Program-made: the position numbers and the translations under genes
Shown here: piece after piece, positions 52,845-62,498 of the stretch
Layout: each line of letters begins with the position of its first letter
How positions within the stretch are numbered: the stretch's first letter is position 1
The notes under the pieces: model-generated
Databases searched by the model: none
Told to the model about the DNA's origin: nothing
What the model saw: only the letters and a program-made list of their open reading frames with translations
Origin: Rodentibacter rarus
GTDB lineage: Bacteria; Pseudomonadota; Gammaproteobacteria; Enterobacterales; Pasteurellaceae
DNA length: 62,514 nt
Direction: 5' to 3'
Assembly (NCBI RefSeq): GCF_001998965.1
Contig: NZ_MLHJ01000018.1
Coordinates: forward strand, 1-62,514

Positions 52845-53843
52845 ATGAGAGTTTCTTATTCTGAGCTCAAAGCGGAATTCAAACGTGTACTACTTTCCCG
52901 TCATGTTCGTGAAGACATTGCGGAAGAATGTGCTACTGTCTTTGCCGATACCACACAAGCCGGGGCTTATTCTCACGGGGTTAATCGCTTCCCTCGTTTT
53001 ATTCAACAACTTGAAAATGGCGATATTGTACCAGAAGCCGAACCTACTAAAGTACTCTCATTGGGTGCGATTGAACAGTGGGATGCCCACCAAGCCATTG
53101 GGAATTTAACCGCTCAAAAAATGATGGATCGTGCCATGGCGCTTGCCGCTCAAAATGGAATTGGTGTGGTGGCATTGCGTAACGCTAACCATTGGATGCG
53201 TGGTGGTTCTTACGGATGGCAAGCGGCAGAAAAAGGCTATATCGGGATTTGTTGGACAAATGCCCTTGCGGTAATGCCACCATGGGGGGCTAAAGAATGT
53301 CGCATCGGTACAAATCCTTTAATCATCGCCGTCCCTACCAACCCTATCACTATGGTGGATATGTCTTGCTCAATGTACTCTTACGGCATGTTAGAAGTGC
53401 ATCGCTTACAAGGTCGCCAAACCCTTGTTGATGCAGGCTTCGATGATGAGGGTAATCCAACCCGTGATCCGGCAACGGTGGAAAGAAATCGCCGTTTAAT
53501 GCCAATGGGCTTTTGGAAAGGTTCCGGCTTATCCATTGTCTTAGATATGATCGCCACACTGCTTTCCAATGGGGAATCCACTGTTGCCGTCACCGAAGAT
53601 AAAGATGATGAATACTGTGTTTCCCAAGTATTCATTGCCATTGAAGTAGATCGTCTTATTGACGGTAAAACAAAAGATGAAAAACTTCAACGTATTATGG
53701 ACTATGTGAAGACCGCAGAACGTGCCGACCCGAATGTCGAAATCCGTTTACCGGGACATGAATTTACGCAAATTTTGGCAGATAACAAAGCCAATGGTAT
53801 TCCGGTGGACGAAACGGTTTGGGCAAAACTCAAATCCCTTTAA
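52845..53843 (+). CDS. dlgD: 2,3-diketo-L-gulonate reductase
   Basis: A 332-residue NAD(P)H-dependent oxidoreductase of the malate/L-lactate dehydrogenase-like family. It has [15 protein letters not shown], the active-site region [26 protein letters not shown] and [14 protein letters not shown]. It reduces 2,3-diketo-L-gulonate to 3-keto-L-gulonate in ascorbate breakdown. AGAGGTG precedes the ATG. First gene of the yiaKLMNO-lyxK operon. Confidence 0.93.
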   Translation: MRVSYSELKAEFKRVLLSRHVREDIAEECATVFADTTQAGAYSHGVNRFPRFIQQLENGDIVPEAEPTKVLSLGAIEQWDAHQAIGNLTAQKMMDRAMALAAQNGIGVVALRNANHWMRGGSYGWQAAEKGYIGICWTNALAVMPPWGAKECRIGTNPLIIAVPTNPITMVDMSCSMYSYGMLEVHRLQGRQTLVDAGFDDEGNPTRDPATVERNRRLMPMGFWKGSGLSIVLDMIATLLSNGESTVAVTEDKDDEYCVSQVFIAIEVDRLIDGKTKDEKLQRIMDYVKTAERADPNVEIRLPGHEFTQILADNKANGIPVDETVWAKLKSL

Positions 53844-53956
53844 AAGTGCGGTCATAAAAAATAGCGTTTTTAAAGGCAGGTTTCCCCTCAACAGAGGGGA
53901 AAAAATAAACAAGGCGTTTTGTGAATAATTTTCCAAATATTTTTTAGGGGGAGCTG

Positions 53957-54430
53957 ATGATTTTCGGTCATATTTCTCATATCGTGGCAAACCGTTATCC
54001 CAAAGCGATTGTTGCCGCACTCGACTACCTCAAACAAACCGACTTTGATCAACTGGCAAGCGGACGCTATCCACTGAAAGGCAAATCTTATGTGCAGGTA
54101 CTTGATCTTATCCCCTCCCCCGAAGAAACCCATTTACCTGAAGTGCATCGTCAGTATATTGATGTGCAATATTGGCATGCCGGAATGGAGAGAATGTGTG
54201 TTGCAACGGATCGGGGCAATCATCAAGTTGCTGAAAGCTATGATGCAGAGCGTGACATTCTTTTTTATACCCAAGTCGAAAATGAGCAAGAATTGTTATG
54301 TCGTCCGGGCAATTTTGCCGTTTTCTTTCCGGAAGATGCCCATCGAATCGCTTGTAAAGAAAATGAAACTTCAAGAATTCGTAAAGTGGTGGTGAAAGTC
54401 GCGATTGATGACCTTGAGGAGGAACAATGA
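53957..54430 (+). CDS. yiaL: YiaL/YhcH/YjgK family protein
   Basis: A 157-residue cupin-like beta protein of the YhcH/YjgK/YiaL family (LPEVHRQYIDVQYW near the metal site, FPEDAHRIACKENE late). The exact reaction is not settled; family members are linked to sugar-acid handling. It overlaps yiaM by 4 bases (ATGA). Confidence 0.9.
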   Translation: MIFGHISHIVANRYPKAIVAALDYLKQTDFDQLASGRYPLKGKSYVQVLDLIPSPEETHLPEVHRQYIDVQYWHAGMERMCVATDRGNHQVAESYDAERDILFYTQVENEQELLCRPGNFAVFFPEDAHRIACKENETSRIRKVVVKVAIDDLEEEQ

Positions 54431-54909
54431 AAGCCTTGGCTCAATTTGTTGGAAAAGCATTAGAAGCCCTTGTGGTGTTTATTTTATCGGTGATGTCGAT
54501 TTTGGTGTTTCTTAATGTCGTCTTGCGTTACGGCTTTAACAGCAGTATTAGCGTGACAGAAGAAGTGTCCCGTTATATGTTTATCTGGCTCACCTTTTTG
54601 GCGGCTGTCTTGGCATTTAGTGAAAACCGCCACGTTAATGTCACCATTTTAACCGATAAGCTCTCCCCAAACAGACGGAATATATTAGGTATTTTGACAG
54701 ACAGCATCATGCTTTATTGTTGCTATTTGATTGTGGATGGTAGCTGGATACAGTTCCAATTAAATTGGGCGAATCTTGCCCCGATTTCCGGTTTACCACA
54801 AGGTATCACTTATCTTGCCAGTGTTGTCGCAGGAACTTTAATCGGCCTCTTGCTTATCGCCCGCCTTATTAGCCGAATCACATTATTAACGAAAGGAGAG
54901 AAAGCATGA
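54427..54909 (+). CDS. yiaM: TRAP transporter small membrane subunit
   Basis: A 160-residue DctQ-type protein with four hydrophobic segments (VVFILSVMSILVFLNVVLRY, EEVSRYMFIWLTFLAAVLAF, then two more). It joins the large permease YiaN and the binding protein YiaO to import 2,3-diketo-L-gulonate. Overlaps yiaN by 4 bases. Confidence 0.93.
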   Translation: MKALAQFVGKALEALVVFILSVMSILVFLNVVLRYGFNSSISVTEEVSRYMFIWLTFLAAVLAFSENRHVNVTILTDKLSPNRRNILGILTDSIMLYCCYLIVDGSWIQFQLNWANLAPISGLPQGITYLASVVAGTLIGLLLIARLISRITLLTKGEKA

Positions 54910-56183
54910 TTGTCGTTATTTTCCTCTCAGTATTACTTGGGGCTATTCTCTTAGGTATTCCCGTTGCCTTCTCACTGTTAGTCTGCGGCATTGCTTTAAT
55001 GCTCCAACTCGACTTATTTGATTCGCAAATTTTGGCACAGCATTTAGTCAGTGGTGCCGATAGCTTTTCGTTAATGGCAATTCCTTTCTTTATTCTTGCC
55101 GGTGAAATTATGAATGAAGGGGGATTATCAAAACGCATTATTGACTTACCAATGAAATTAGTCGGTCATAAACGGGGTGGATTGGGCTTTGTTGCGATTA
55201 TCGCTGCCATGATTATGGCGAGCCTTTCAGGTTCTGCCGTTGCAGATACCGCTGCGGTGGCCGCCATGTTATTACCGATGATGAAAACCACCGGCTACCC
55301 TGTTGATAAATCTGCGGGTTTGATCGGTACAGCAGGAATTATTGCCCCGATTATTCCCCCTTCAATTCCTTTTATCGTGTTTGGGGTCGCCAGTGGTGTT
55401 TCCATTACAAAACTTTTCTTAGCCGGTATTTTTCCCGGTGTGATGATGGGTGTGATGCTAGGCCTACTTTGGTGGTGGCAAGCCAAACGCTTAAATTTGA
55501 TGACCTTCTCAAAAGCCACAAAAGAGGAGTTATGTATTTCTTTCAAAAATAGTATTTGGGCATTGTTACTACCTGTTATCATTATTGGTGGTTTCCGCTC
55601 AGGGATCTTCACCCCAACGGAAGCCGGGGTTGTAGCGGCATTCTATGCCCTTATCGTTTCGCTATTTGTTTACCGTGAACTCAAAATTAAAGATTTATAC
55701 CGCGTGATCCTCGCTGCGGCGAAAACCACGGCTGTTGTGATGTTCTTAGTTGCCGCAGCCAATGTGACCGGTTGGCTCATCACCGTTGCAGAATTACCGC
55801 AAATCATGACGGAATTCTTAGAACCATTAATTGATAATCCAACCTTATTGTTAATCGTCATTATGATTTCAGTATTCATTATTGGTATGGTGATGGATCT
55901 CACGCCGACCGTGCTTATTCTAACACCGGTATTAATGCCGTTAGTGGAAGAAGCCGGTATCGATCCGGTCTATTTTGGCGTGTTATTTATCTTAAACACG
56001 TCCATCGGTTTAATTACCCCACCGGTGGGCAATGTATTAAATGTGATTACAGGGGTCTCTAAACTCCCCTTTGAACAATCCGCAAAAGGCATCCTGCCTT
56101 ATATGGGAATGATGGTTATATTATTGTTTTTGTTTATCTTCTTTCCATCATTAATTTTAGTGCCATTACAATGGATGCTGTAA
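54906..56183 (+). CDS. yiaN: TRAP transporter large permease
   Basis: A 425-residue DctM-type permease with about 12 hydrophobic helices: GIPVAFSLLVCGIAL, AIPFFILAGEIMNEGG, GSAVADTAAVAAMLLPMM, IIPPSIPFIVFGVASGVS and NTSIGLITPPVGNVLNV. The sodium-driven channel part of the diketogulonate importer. Confidence 0.95.
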   Translation: MIVVIFLSVLLGAILLGIPVAFSLLVCGIALMLQLDLFDSQILAQHLVSGADSFSLMAIPFFILAGEIMNEGGLSKRIIDLPMKLVGHKRGGLGFVAIIAAMIMASLSGSAVADTAAVAAMLLPMMKTTGYPVDKSAGLIGTAGIIAPIIPPSIPFIVFGVASGVSITKLFLAGIFPGVMMGVMLGLLWWWQAKRLNLMTFSKATKEELCISFKNSIWALLLPVIIIGGFRSGIFTPTEAGVVAAFYALIVSLFVYRELKIKDLYRVILAAAKTTAVVMFLVAAANVTGWLITVAELPQIMTEFLEPLIDNPTLLLIVIMISVFIIGMVMDLTPTVLILTPVLMPLVEEAGIDPVYFGVLFILNTSIGLITPPVGNVLNVITGVSKLPFEQSAKGILPYMGMMVILLFLFIFFPSLILVPLQWML

Positions 56184-56226
56184 ACAAGCAATCGTATTCT
56201 CAACCACGCTCAATTAGGAGAACATT

Positions 56227-57216
56227 ATGAAACGTTTTAATATGAAATTTTTAGCCACATTAGTTGCAGGTGCAGCCGTATTTACAACCTCAGCGGTTTC
56301 GGCAGAAACCAGTTTACGATTTGGTTATGAAGCGCCACGCAGCGATACTCAACATATTGCAGCGAAAAAATTTAATGAATTATTGGCTGAAAAAACCAAA
56401 GGTGAAATTAAACTAAAATTATTCCCTGATAGCACCCTAGGCAATGCACAAACCATGATTGCCGGTGTTCGTGGCGGCACCATTGATCTTGAAATGTCCG
56501 GCTCACCAAACTTCACCGGATTAGTTCCTGCCTTAAATGTAATTGATATTCCGTTTATTTTTAAAAACCGTGAACACGTTTATAAAGTCTTAGACGGAGA
56601 AATTGGTGAAAACCTATTAAAAGCTCTGGAAGAAAAAGGTCTTAAAGGATTGGCGTTTTGGGATGTGGGCTTTAGAGCGTTCTCTAACTCTAAACACACC
56701 ATGACCAAACCTGAAGATGTGAAAGGTTTAAAAGTTCGTACCAACCAAAACCCGATGTATATTGAAGCCTTTAGCCTGTTAGGTGCAAACCCTGTGCCAA
56801 TGCCGTTGGCTGAACTTTACACCGCATTAGAAACCAAAGCAGTGGATGCACAAGAACACCCGATTGGTATTTTCTGGTCTTCTAAATTATATGAAGTGCA
56901 AAAATACTTAACTCTCAGTAACCATGGCTACACCCCACTCATTGTGGTGATGAATAAAGCCAAATTTGATGCACTTTCACCTGAATTACAACAAGCTATT
57001 GTCGCTTCCGCCAAAGAAGCTGGGGCTTTCCAACGTGATCTGAACGTTAAAAATGAGCAAGAAATTATTGCGAAATTGCGTAAAGAAGGGATTGAAGTAA
57101 CAGAAACCATCGATCCTGCACCGTTTAAAGCCATCATTGAAGAAAAAGTACGTAAATCTTACATTGAAAAACACGGTGATAGCTTGGTTAATCAAATTGA
57201 TGCATTAGCCAAATAA
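56227..57216 (+). CDS. yiaO: TRAP transporter substrate-binding protein
   Basis: A 329-residue periplasmic DctP-type protein. The signal peptide ends near SAVSAET. The mature part has FGYEAPRSDTQHIAAKKFNE, the carboxylate-binding Arg region GLKVRTNQNPMYIEAF and DAQEHPIGIFW. TAGGAGAAC precedes the start. A terminator hairpin follows it, which should lower lyxK expression relative to the binding protein. Confidence 0.94.
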   Translation: MKRFNMKFLATLVAGAAVFTTSAVSAETSLRFGYEAPRSDTQHIAAKKFNELLAEKTKGEIKLKLFPDSTLGNAQTMIAGVRGGTIDLEMSGSPNFTGLVPALNVIDIPFIFKNREHVYKVLDGEIGENLLKALEEKGLKGLAFWDVGFRAFSNSKHTMTKPEDVKGLKVRTNQNPMYIEAFSLLGANPVPMPLAELYTALETKAVDAQEHPIGIFWSSKLYEVQKYLTLSNHGYTPLIVVMNKAKFDALSPELQQAIVASAKEAGAFQRDLNVKNEQEIIAKLRKEGIEVTETIDPAPFKAIIEEKVRKSYIEKHGDSLVNQIDALAK

Positions 57217-57227
57217 GATCATCAATC

Positions 57228-57256
57228 ACAAGCAGCCCCATGGCTGCTTGTCTTTT
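57228..57256 (+). terminator. Attenuating hairpin between yiaO and lyxK
   Basis: ACAAGCAGCC (57228-57237) pairs perfectly with GGCTGCTTGT (57242-57251) around CCAT, followed by CTTTTC. The short T-run suggests partial termination. Confidence 0.75.
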
Positions 57257-57269
57257 CTATTGAGGTGTT

Positions 57270-58727
57270 ATGAATTATTACTTAGGTATTGATTGCGGTG
57301 GAACCTTTATAAAAGCCGCATTATTTGATAGCACAGGAAAACTGCAAGGCATCGCACGCCAAAATGTATCGGTTATCAGCGAACAATCCGGCTATGCCGA
57401 ACGGGATCCGCAAGCCTTATGGCAAATCACCGCACAAGTGGTAAAAACAGCCATTGAACAAAGCCCGGTTGATGCCCAACAAATTAAAGCTGTTGGCATT
57501 TCTGCCCAAGGTAAAGGGGGCTTTTTTTTAGATAAAAATCACCGCCCTTTAGGACGCGCCATTTTATCTTCCGATCAACGTTCCTTAGAAATCGTCAAAA
57601 AGTGGCAGGCGGAGCAAATTCCGGAAAAACTTTATCCCTTAACCCGACAAACATTATGGACCGGTCACCCGGTTTCCATTCTTCGTTGGCTGAAAGAACA
57701 TGAGTGGGAACGCTACGATCGTATCGGCAGCATTTTAATGTCGCATGATTACCTACGCTTTTGCTTAACCGGTGAATTATTTTGCGAAGAAACCAATATT
57801 TCCGAATCCAATCTCTATAATATGGAAACCGGTCAATATGATATTCAACTGGCGAAATTATTAGGCATAGAGGAACTTTTTGATAAATTGCCGCCTATCA
57901 TCAAACCTAATGAAATTGCCGGTTATATCACCGCAAAAGCGGCTGAAATGACAGGCTTAGCAGAGGGTACTCCCGTTGTTGGCGGATTATTTGATGTGGT
58001 TTCAACCGCACTTTGTGCCGGTTTAGAGGATGAAGAAAAACTCAATGTCGTCCTTGGCACTTGGTCTGTGGTGAGTGGGATTACCCCTCATATTGATGAA
58101 ACCCAATCCATTCCTTTTGTCTATGGGCGCTATGTGGAAAAAAATCGTTTTATTGTGCATGAAGCCAGCCCCACTTCATCGGGAAATTTAGAATGGTTTT
58201 TAAATCGTTTTAAACATCTGGATTATCAAACCCTCAACACAGCAATTGAAGCCTTACCTCCAGCCTCAAGCTCTGTGTTGTTCGTTCCTTTCCTCTATGG
58301 TTCTAATCGTAAGTTAGGAATGCAAGCAGGCTTTTACGGATTGCAAGCCCATCACACGGAAATCCACTTACTTCAAGCTGTTTATGAGGGCGTGCTATTT
58401 AGTCTGATGCACCATTTAAAGCAAATGGCAAAACGTTTTCCTGATGCGACAGTACTCAGAGTAACAGGTGGCCCAACAAAATCAAAAATATGGATGCAAA
58501 TGTTAGCGGATTTAACAGGGATGAAATTAGAAATTCCTTTAGTTGAAGAAACCGGCTGCTTTGGTGCTGCTCTCGTGGCGATGGAAGCAATTGAGGGAAT
58601 GGATAAAAAGAGCCTACTAAATTCAGCAATGAATACCTTTATCCCCAATAAAGCGTACTTCAACGCCTATCAGAAAAAATATCAACGTTATTTGAAGTTT
58701 GTTCAAACACTGGAAACATTGATTTAA
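57270..58727 (+). CDS. lyxK: L-xylulose/3-keto-L-gulonate kinase
   Basis: A 485-residue FGGY-family sugar kinase. It has the ATP phosphate loop GIDCGGTFIKAALFD, YAERDPQALW, GISAQGKGGFF, the catalytic Asp in GGLFDVVSTALCAG, and a late RVTGGPTKSKIWMQMLAD. E. coli LyxK (YiaP) phosphorylates L-xylulose and 3-keto-L-gulonate. Last gene of the operon here; no decarboxylase or epimerase genes follow. Confidence 0.92.
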   Translation: MNYYLGIDCGGTFIKAALFDSTGKLQGIARQNVSVISEQSGYAERDPQALWQITAQVVKTAIEQSPVDAQQIKAVGISAQGKGGFFLDKNHRPLGRAILSSDQRSLEIVKKWQAEQIPEKLYPLTRQTLWTGHPVSILRWLKEHEWERYDRIGSILMSHDYLRFCLTGELFCEETNISESNLYNMETGQYDIQLAKLLGIEELFDKLPPIIKPNEIAGYITAKAAEMTGLAEGTPVVGGLFDVVSTALCAGLEDEEKLNVVLGTWSVVSGITPHIDETQSIPFVYGRYVEKNRFIVHEASPTSSGNLEWFLNRFKHLDYQTLNTAIEALPPASSSVLFVPFLYGSNRKLGMQAGFYGLQAHHTEIHLLQAVYEGVLFSLMHHLKQMAKRFPDATVLRVTGGPTKSKIWMQMLADLTGMKLEIPLVEETGCFGAALVAMEAIEGMDKKSLLNSAMNTFIPNKAYFNAYQKKYQRYLKFVQTLETLI

Positions 58728-58750
58728 GCGTAATTTAAATTGAAATGGCA

Positions 58751-58776
58751 AACCGCACGTAAAGCGTGCGGTTTTT
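58751..58776 (+). terminator. Terminator of the yia operon
   Basis: AACCGCACG (58751-58759) pairs with CGTGCGGTT (58765-58773) around TAAAG, then a T-run to 58776. It lies 24 bases past lyxK, so the operon ends at lyxK. Confidence 0.88.
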
Positions 58777-58817
58777 CGGTTTGCTCCGTGGTTTCATCGG
58801 CACCAATTTTTTAAATT

Positions 58818-58880
58818 AGATACCATAAGACACAACAAATTTTATTTTGTAAATATCGTTAAATTAAATGTAGTTTGTTT
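58818..58880. repeat. Second copy of the MITE-like element, decayed right arm
   Basis: Bases 58818-58842 are identical to one 25-base arm of the element at 51709, and 58843-58865 match the reversed spacer except for four positions. The other arm (58866 onward) is degraded. It directly adjoins the IS110 remnant. Confidence 0.72.
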
Positions 58881-59824
58881 TTGCAATACCGCTTGTGCAA
58901 TGGGGGAGGCGTTTACGCATTAAAGCAGTAATCACCACCATTTTAGGCTTACCCGCTTGGGTTAAGCGTTGCACAAAGTTGCGGTACACTCTGTTTTTAT
59001 AACAACCAAATGCAAATCATCGCTAGGTAGAAGAGGGCTTTACGGATTAGGGGTACCCTATTTTTGAGATACCAATGACGGGGTATTTAAACTTTTGCCC
59101 AAGCTTTTAATCATCGGCGTTAATCCGGCAAAGGTCGCTGCCGCTTTGGCATTTTTATAGCGCTTGCCCTCTCCTAAATAAGTAATAAGATGAAAGGCTG
59201 TCGTGAAACTCATCGCTGGAATAGAAAAAAGTAATTTTACATTGTTTTTCAATATGTTATCTGTATTAACACAGTGTTTAATGGTTTTCTCTAGAGCCTT
59301 AATTTGAGCATTGATGAAGTGAATCATTTGTTTTGTCGAGGCAATACAATTGCTATCAATCAACATGGTTAACCGTGTTTTTTCTCGTGCCAACTGTTTT
59401 TTTTAGGTGGTTAAGTTGACGATTTTTCCGTAATAATGCCCGTTGAGTAGGTGAAATAGAGTGATAAAGGGGGCATTTACGACGTTTTTCATCCACATAA
59501 TCAGCGAATTTTTGTATCAATTTTGTCGGTTTTAGAACATAAATTATTGGTTTTCGTGAAGTTAGCAGTGCATTTGGGGTTAATCACACTGACCGTGTGC
59601 TGTTGAAGCAGAAAATCAGCTAGGACCTTATGATAGATATTAGTTGCTTCCATCACACAGTGAAAAGTCTCACCGAATGGTTTAAGCCAGTGCATAAACC
59701 ATTGAACCCCTTCAGGATTATTTTTAAAGACTTTATGTTTGTGCTTACTGTTTTGAAATTTTACAGCGACATCAAATTTAGCTTTGGCTATATTGATCCC
59801 AACATAATATAATGGGCTATCCAT
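58880..59824 (-). mobile_element. Inactive IS110-family element
   Basis: The minus strand encodes an IS110 transposase in pieces. The N-terminal RuvC-like part starts at 59824 (YVGINIAKAKFDVAV, CVMEATNIYH, KTDKIDTK) and the C-terminal part (SIPAMSFTTAFHLITYLGEG, YKNAKAAATFAGLTP) ends near 59058, with further scraps to about 58880 (KMVVITALMRK-like). An extra A near 59517 and a slip in the A8 run near 59400 break the frame. The usual first catalytic Asp in GID is Asn here (GIN), so the enzyme was dead even in frame. About 140 bases of non-coding sequence upstream of 59824 may be the element's left end. Confidence 0.85.
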
Positions 59825-59966
59825 TTGACCTCCAAATCTTGTGAATGCGGGCTACGGGAAATGAGCCTGAGATGCCATTCGGGTGATAGTGGATGAAAAA
59901 GTAGGCTTATATCTACACGACGTACTTAATGGCACAAAGTACACTCCAACTCTACTTTCTCTTTTA

Positions 59967-59996
59967 CCCCATTATGATACGCTTAATGGGGTTTTC
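59967..59996 (+). terminator. Orphan terminator hairpin
   Basis: CCCCATTA (59967-59974) pairs perfectly with TAATGGGG (59984-59991), followed by TTTTCTTTT. No plus-strand gene precedes it now. It may be what is left of a lost gene's end. Confidence 0.65.
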
Positions 59997-59999
59997 TTT

Positions 60000-60130
60000 T
60001 GCACTATTCTAATACAAGGGACACTGTGACTTTGATTAAGTAAATCCTCAATCCCCTTTCCTTTGTTTGATCGCTTGTCGATAGTGGTAAAAGGCATCCC
60101 GATTTGTGCCTATCACCTTGTGGGTTTAAG
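60000..60130 (-). mobile_element. Possible IS481-like transposase scrap
   Basis: On the minus strand the bases read KVIGTNRDAFYHYRQAIKQ, then after a one-base shift GIEDLLNQSHSVP. This resembles the helix-turn-helix start of IS481-family transposases (GVSRDTFYRY, then GVEALL-KSRR-P). Short and broken; recognition is by eye. Confidence 0.4.
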
Positions 60131-60146
60131 AGGTATTGCCTGATTT

Positions 60147-60398
60147 TTATACTAAATTCCTTGAGCTTTTTAAGTAGGTATCCTTTGCTTCACTATATTC
60201 AATACGTTTCACTAATATATTGATATCTTTGTGTTTCCTCAGTTTTTTGAATCTTCTGCTTTCTTTTAGTTTTTCATATTTTTTACGGTTGGGGGGATTG
60301 AGCCCATTGATACCGTATTTTAAACTAAGCAGCCACGGAAGAGTGATTTGGGAGAGAAAAATGCTCTGCGATTTCACAAATCCTCTGCCACCATCCAA
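60147..60398 (-). mobile_element. IS3-family OrfA fragment
   Basis: An 83-codon minus-strand frame reads LPWLLSLKYGINGLNPPNRK, then KYEKLKESRRFKKLRKHKDI, NILVKRIEYSEAKDTYLKSS. It matches the helix-turn-helix and leucine zipper of IS150-type OrfA (YGI-GL-P and ELVKRNEYLEAE-AYLKKL). No OrfB follows. The IS3-like end TCTACATCTTAATCAGT lies next to it at about 60449. Confidence 0.65.
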
Positions 60399-60439
60399 AA
60401 CATATTGGATATTTAAATGAGTTGAGTAATGTTTGCCAT

Positions 60440-60500
60440 AAAAAAATCTACATCTTAATCAGTTAGTTGATATCTACAACTTTAGGAGGAGATCATTTTT
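60440..60500. mobile_element. IS3-family terminal remnant
   Basis: AAAAATCTACATCTTAATCAG followed by CAACTTTAGGAGGAGATCA parallels the ends at 44733-44770 and 22430-22470. It belongs to the OrfA remnant just upstream. Confidence 0.5.
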
Positions 60501-60548
60501 TATCTCGGTGCTGAAAGTTGATTATTTTATATTTATGTGGGGTAGAGG

Positions 60549-60576
60549 CTTGAAAATTCCGTTTTCATTCTTATAT
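60549..60576 (+). promoter_or_regulatory. Candidate htpG promoter (heat-shock-like -35)
   Basis: CTTGAAA (60549-60555) matches the sigma-32 -35 element and is followed 15 bases later by TTATAT (60571-60576), a sigma-70-like -10. htpG is usually heat-shock controlled; the -10 does not match the CCCCAT consensus. Confidence 0.4.
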
Positions 60577-60617
60577 CTGTAGGGTTTAATTTTCACTTAT
60601 TTTATAAAGGAAAAGTT

Positions 60618-62498
60618 ATGTCTCAAAACCAAGAAACCCGTGGCTTCCAATCGGAAGTTAAACAACTCTTACAATTAATGATTCATTCTTTATATTCCAA
60701 TAAAGAAATTTTCTTGCGTGAGCTGATTTCCAATGCTTCCGATGCGGCGGATAAGCTCCGTTTTAAAGCCCTTTCTAACCCTGCACTTTATGAAAATGAC
60801 GGCGAATTACGCGTACGGATTAGTTTTGATAGCGACAAAGGTACATTAACCATCAGTGATAACGGGATCGGGATGACCCGTGAGCAGGTGATCGATCATT
60901 TAGGGACGATTGCCAAATCCGGCACGAAAGAGTTCTTGAATGCACTGGGCAGCGATCAAGCTAAAGACAGCCAACTTATCGGCCAATTCGGTGTTGGCTT
61001 CTATTCTGCCTTTATTGTGGCAGATAAGGTCACAGTGAAAACCCGTGCAGCAGGCGAACCGGCGGATAAAGCGGTGATTTGGGAATCTGCCGGAGAAGGG
61101 GAATACTCGGTTGCCGACATTGAGAAAAAATCTCGTGGTACGGATGTGATTTTGCATTTGCGTGAGGATGAAAAAGAGTTCTTAAATGAATGGCGTTTGC
61201 GTGAAGTGATTGGCAAATATTCTGATCATATCGGTCTTCCGGTGGAAATGCTGACCAAAGAATATGATGACGAAGGCAAAGAAACCGGTGAAAAATGGGA
61301 AAAAATCAATAAATCCGATGCCCTTTGGACTCGTAGTAAAAATGACATTTCCGATGAGGAATATAAAGAATTTTACAAACACTTAAGCCACGATTTTGCT
61401 GATCCGCTTTTGTGGGCACACAACAAAGTGGAAGGTAATCAGGAATACACCAGTTTGCTTTATGTGCCGTCTAAAGCCCCTTGGGATTTATTTAATCGTG
61501 AGCATAAACACGGTTTGAAACTCTATGTTCAACGGGTGTTCATTATGGATGATGCGGAACAATTTATGCCGAATTATCTGCGTTTTATGCGTGGTCTAAT
61601 TGATAGCAATGATTTACCGCTAAACGTTTCCCGTGAAATTTTACAAGACAATAAAGTCACGGCGGCATTACGCAAAGCCCTAACCAAACGCTCTCTCCAA
61701 ATATTGGAAAAATTGGCGAAAGACGACGCAGAAAAATACCAACAATTCTGGAAAGAATTTGGCTTAGTGTTAAAAGAAGGCCCGGCAGAAGACTTTGACA
61801 ACAAAGAAACTATTGCGAAATTGTTACGTTTTGCTTCCACCCACAACGACAGTAGCGAGCAAACCGTTTCGTTGGAAGATTATGTATCCCGCATGAAAGA
61901 AGGGCAAAAAGCCATTTATTACATCACAGCGGATAGCTATGTCGCAGCGAAAAACAGCCCGCATTTGGAATTATTCAATAAAAAAGGCATTGAAGTCTTA
62001 TTATTATCCGATCGTATTGATGAATGGATGTTGAGCTATTTAACAGAGTTTGATAGCAAACCGTTACAAACCATTAGCAAAGCCGATTTAGATTTGGGCG
62101 ATTTAGCCGATAAAGAGGAAGCTGACCAAAAAGAGCAGGATAAAGCCTTTGAAAGTTTTGTAGAACGGGTGAAAAGCTTATTAGGCGATCGTGTCAAAGC
62201 GGTGCGTTTAACCCATCGCTTAACGGACACCCCGGCAGTGGTTTCCACCGATAACGATCAAATGACCACCCAAATGGCGAAACTCTTCGCTGCTGCAGGT
62301 CAACCTGTACCGGAAGTGAAATATACTTTTGAACTTAATCCGGAACATCACCTCGTGAAAAAAGTGGCGGATATGACAGATGAAGCTGAGTTTGCCGACT
62401 GGATCGAATTATTGCTTGAGCAAGCCATGCTTGCCGAGCGTGGCGCGTTAGAAAATCCGGTAGCTTTTATTAAACGGATTAATTCTCTATTAAGTTAA
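60618..62498 (+). CDS. htpG: Chaperone HtpG (Hsp90)
   Basis: A 626-residue Hsp90 chaperone. The ATP-binding N-terminal domain shows [40 protein letters not shown] and [15 protein letters not shown]. The middle domain has [20 protein letters not shown], and the C-terminal dimerisation domain ends [20 protein letters not shown] precedes the ATG. Complete; full family length. Confidence 0.97.
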   Translation: MSQNQETRGFQSEVKQLLQLMIHSLYSNKEIFLRELISNASDAADKLRFKALSNPALYENDGELRVRISFDSDKGTLTISDNGIGMTREQVIDHLGTIAKSGTKEFLNALGSDQAKDSQLIGQFGVGFYSAFIVADKVTVKTRAAGEPADKAVIWESAGEGEYSVADIEKKSRGTDVILHLREDEKEFLNEWRLREVIGKYSDHIGLPVEMLTKEYDDEGKETGEKWEKINKSDALWTRSKNDISDEEYKEFYKHLSHDFADPLLWAHNKVEGNQEYTSLLYVPSKAPWDLFNREHKHGLKLYVQRVFIMDDAEQFMPNYLRFMRGLIDSNDLPLNVSREILQDNKVTAALRKALTKRSLQILEKLAKDDAEKYQQFWKEFGLVLKEGPAEDFDNKETIAKLLRFASTHNDSSEQTVSLEDYVSRMKEGQKAIYYITADSYVAAKNSPHLELFNKKGIEVLLLSDRIDEWMLSYLTEFDSKPLQTISKADLDLGDLADKEEADQKEQDKAFESFVERVKSLLGDRVKAVRLTHRLTDTPAVVSTDNDQMTTQMAKLFAAAGQPVPEVKYTFELNPEHHLVKKVADMTDEAEFADWIELLLEQAMLAERGALENPVAFIKRINSLLS

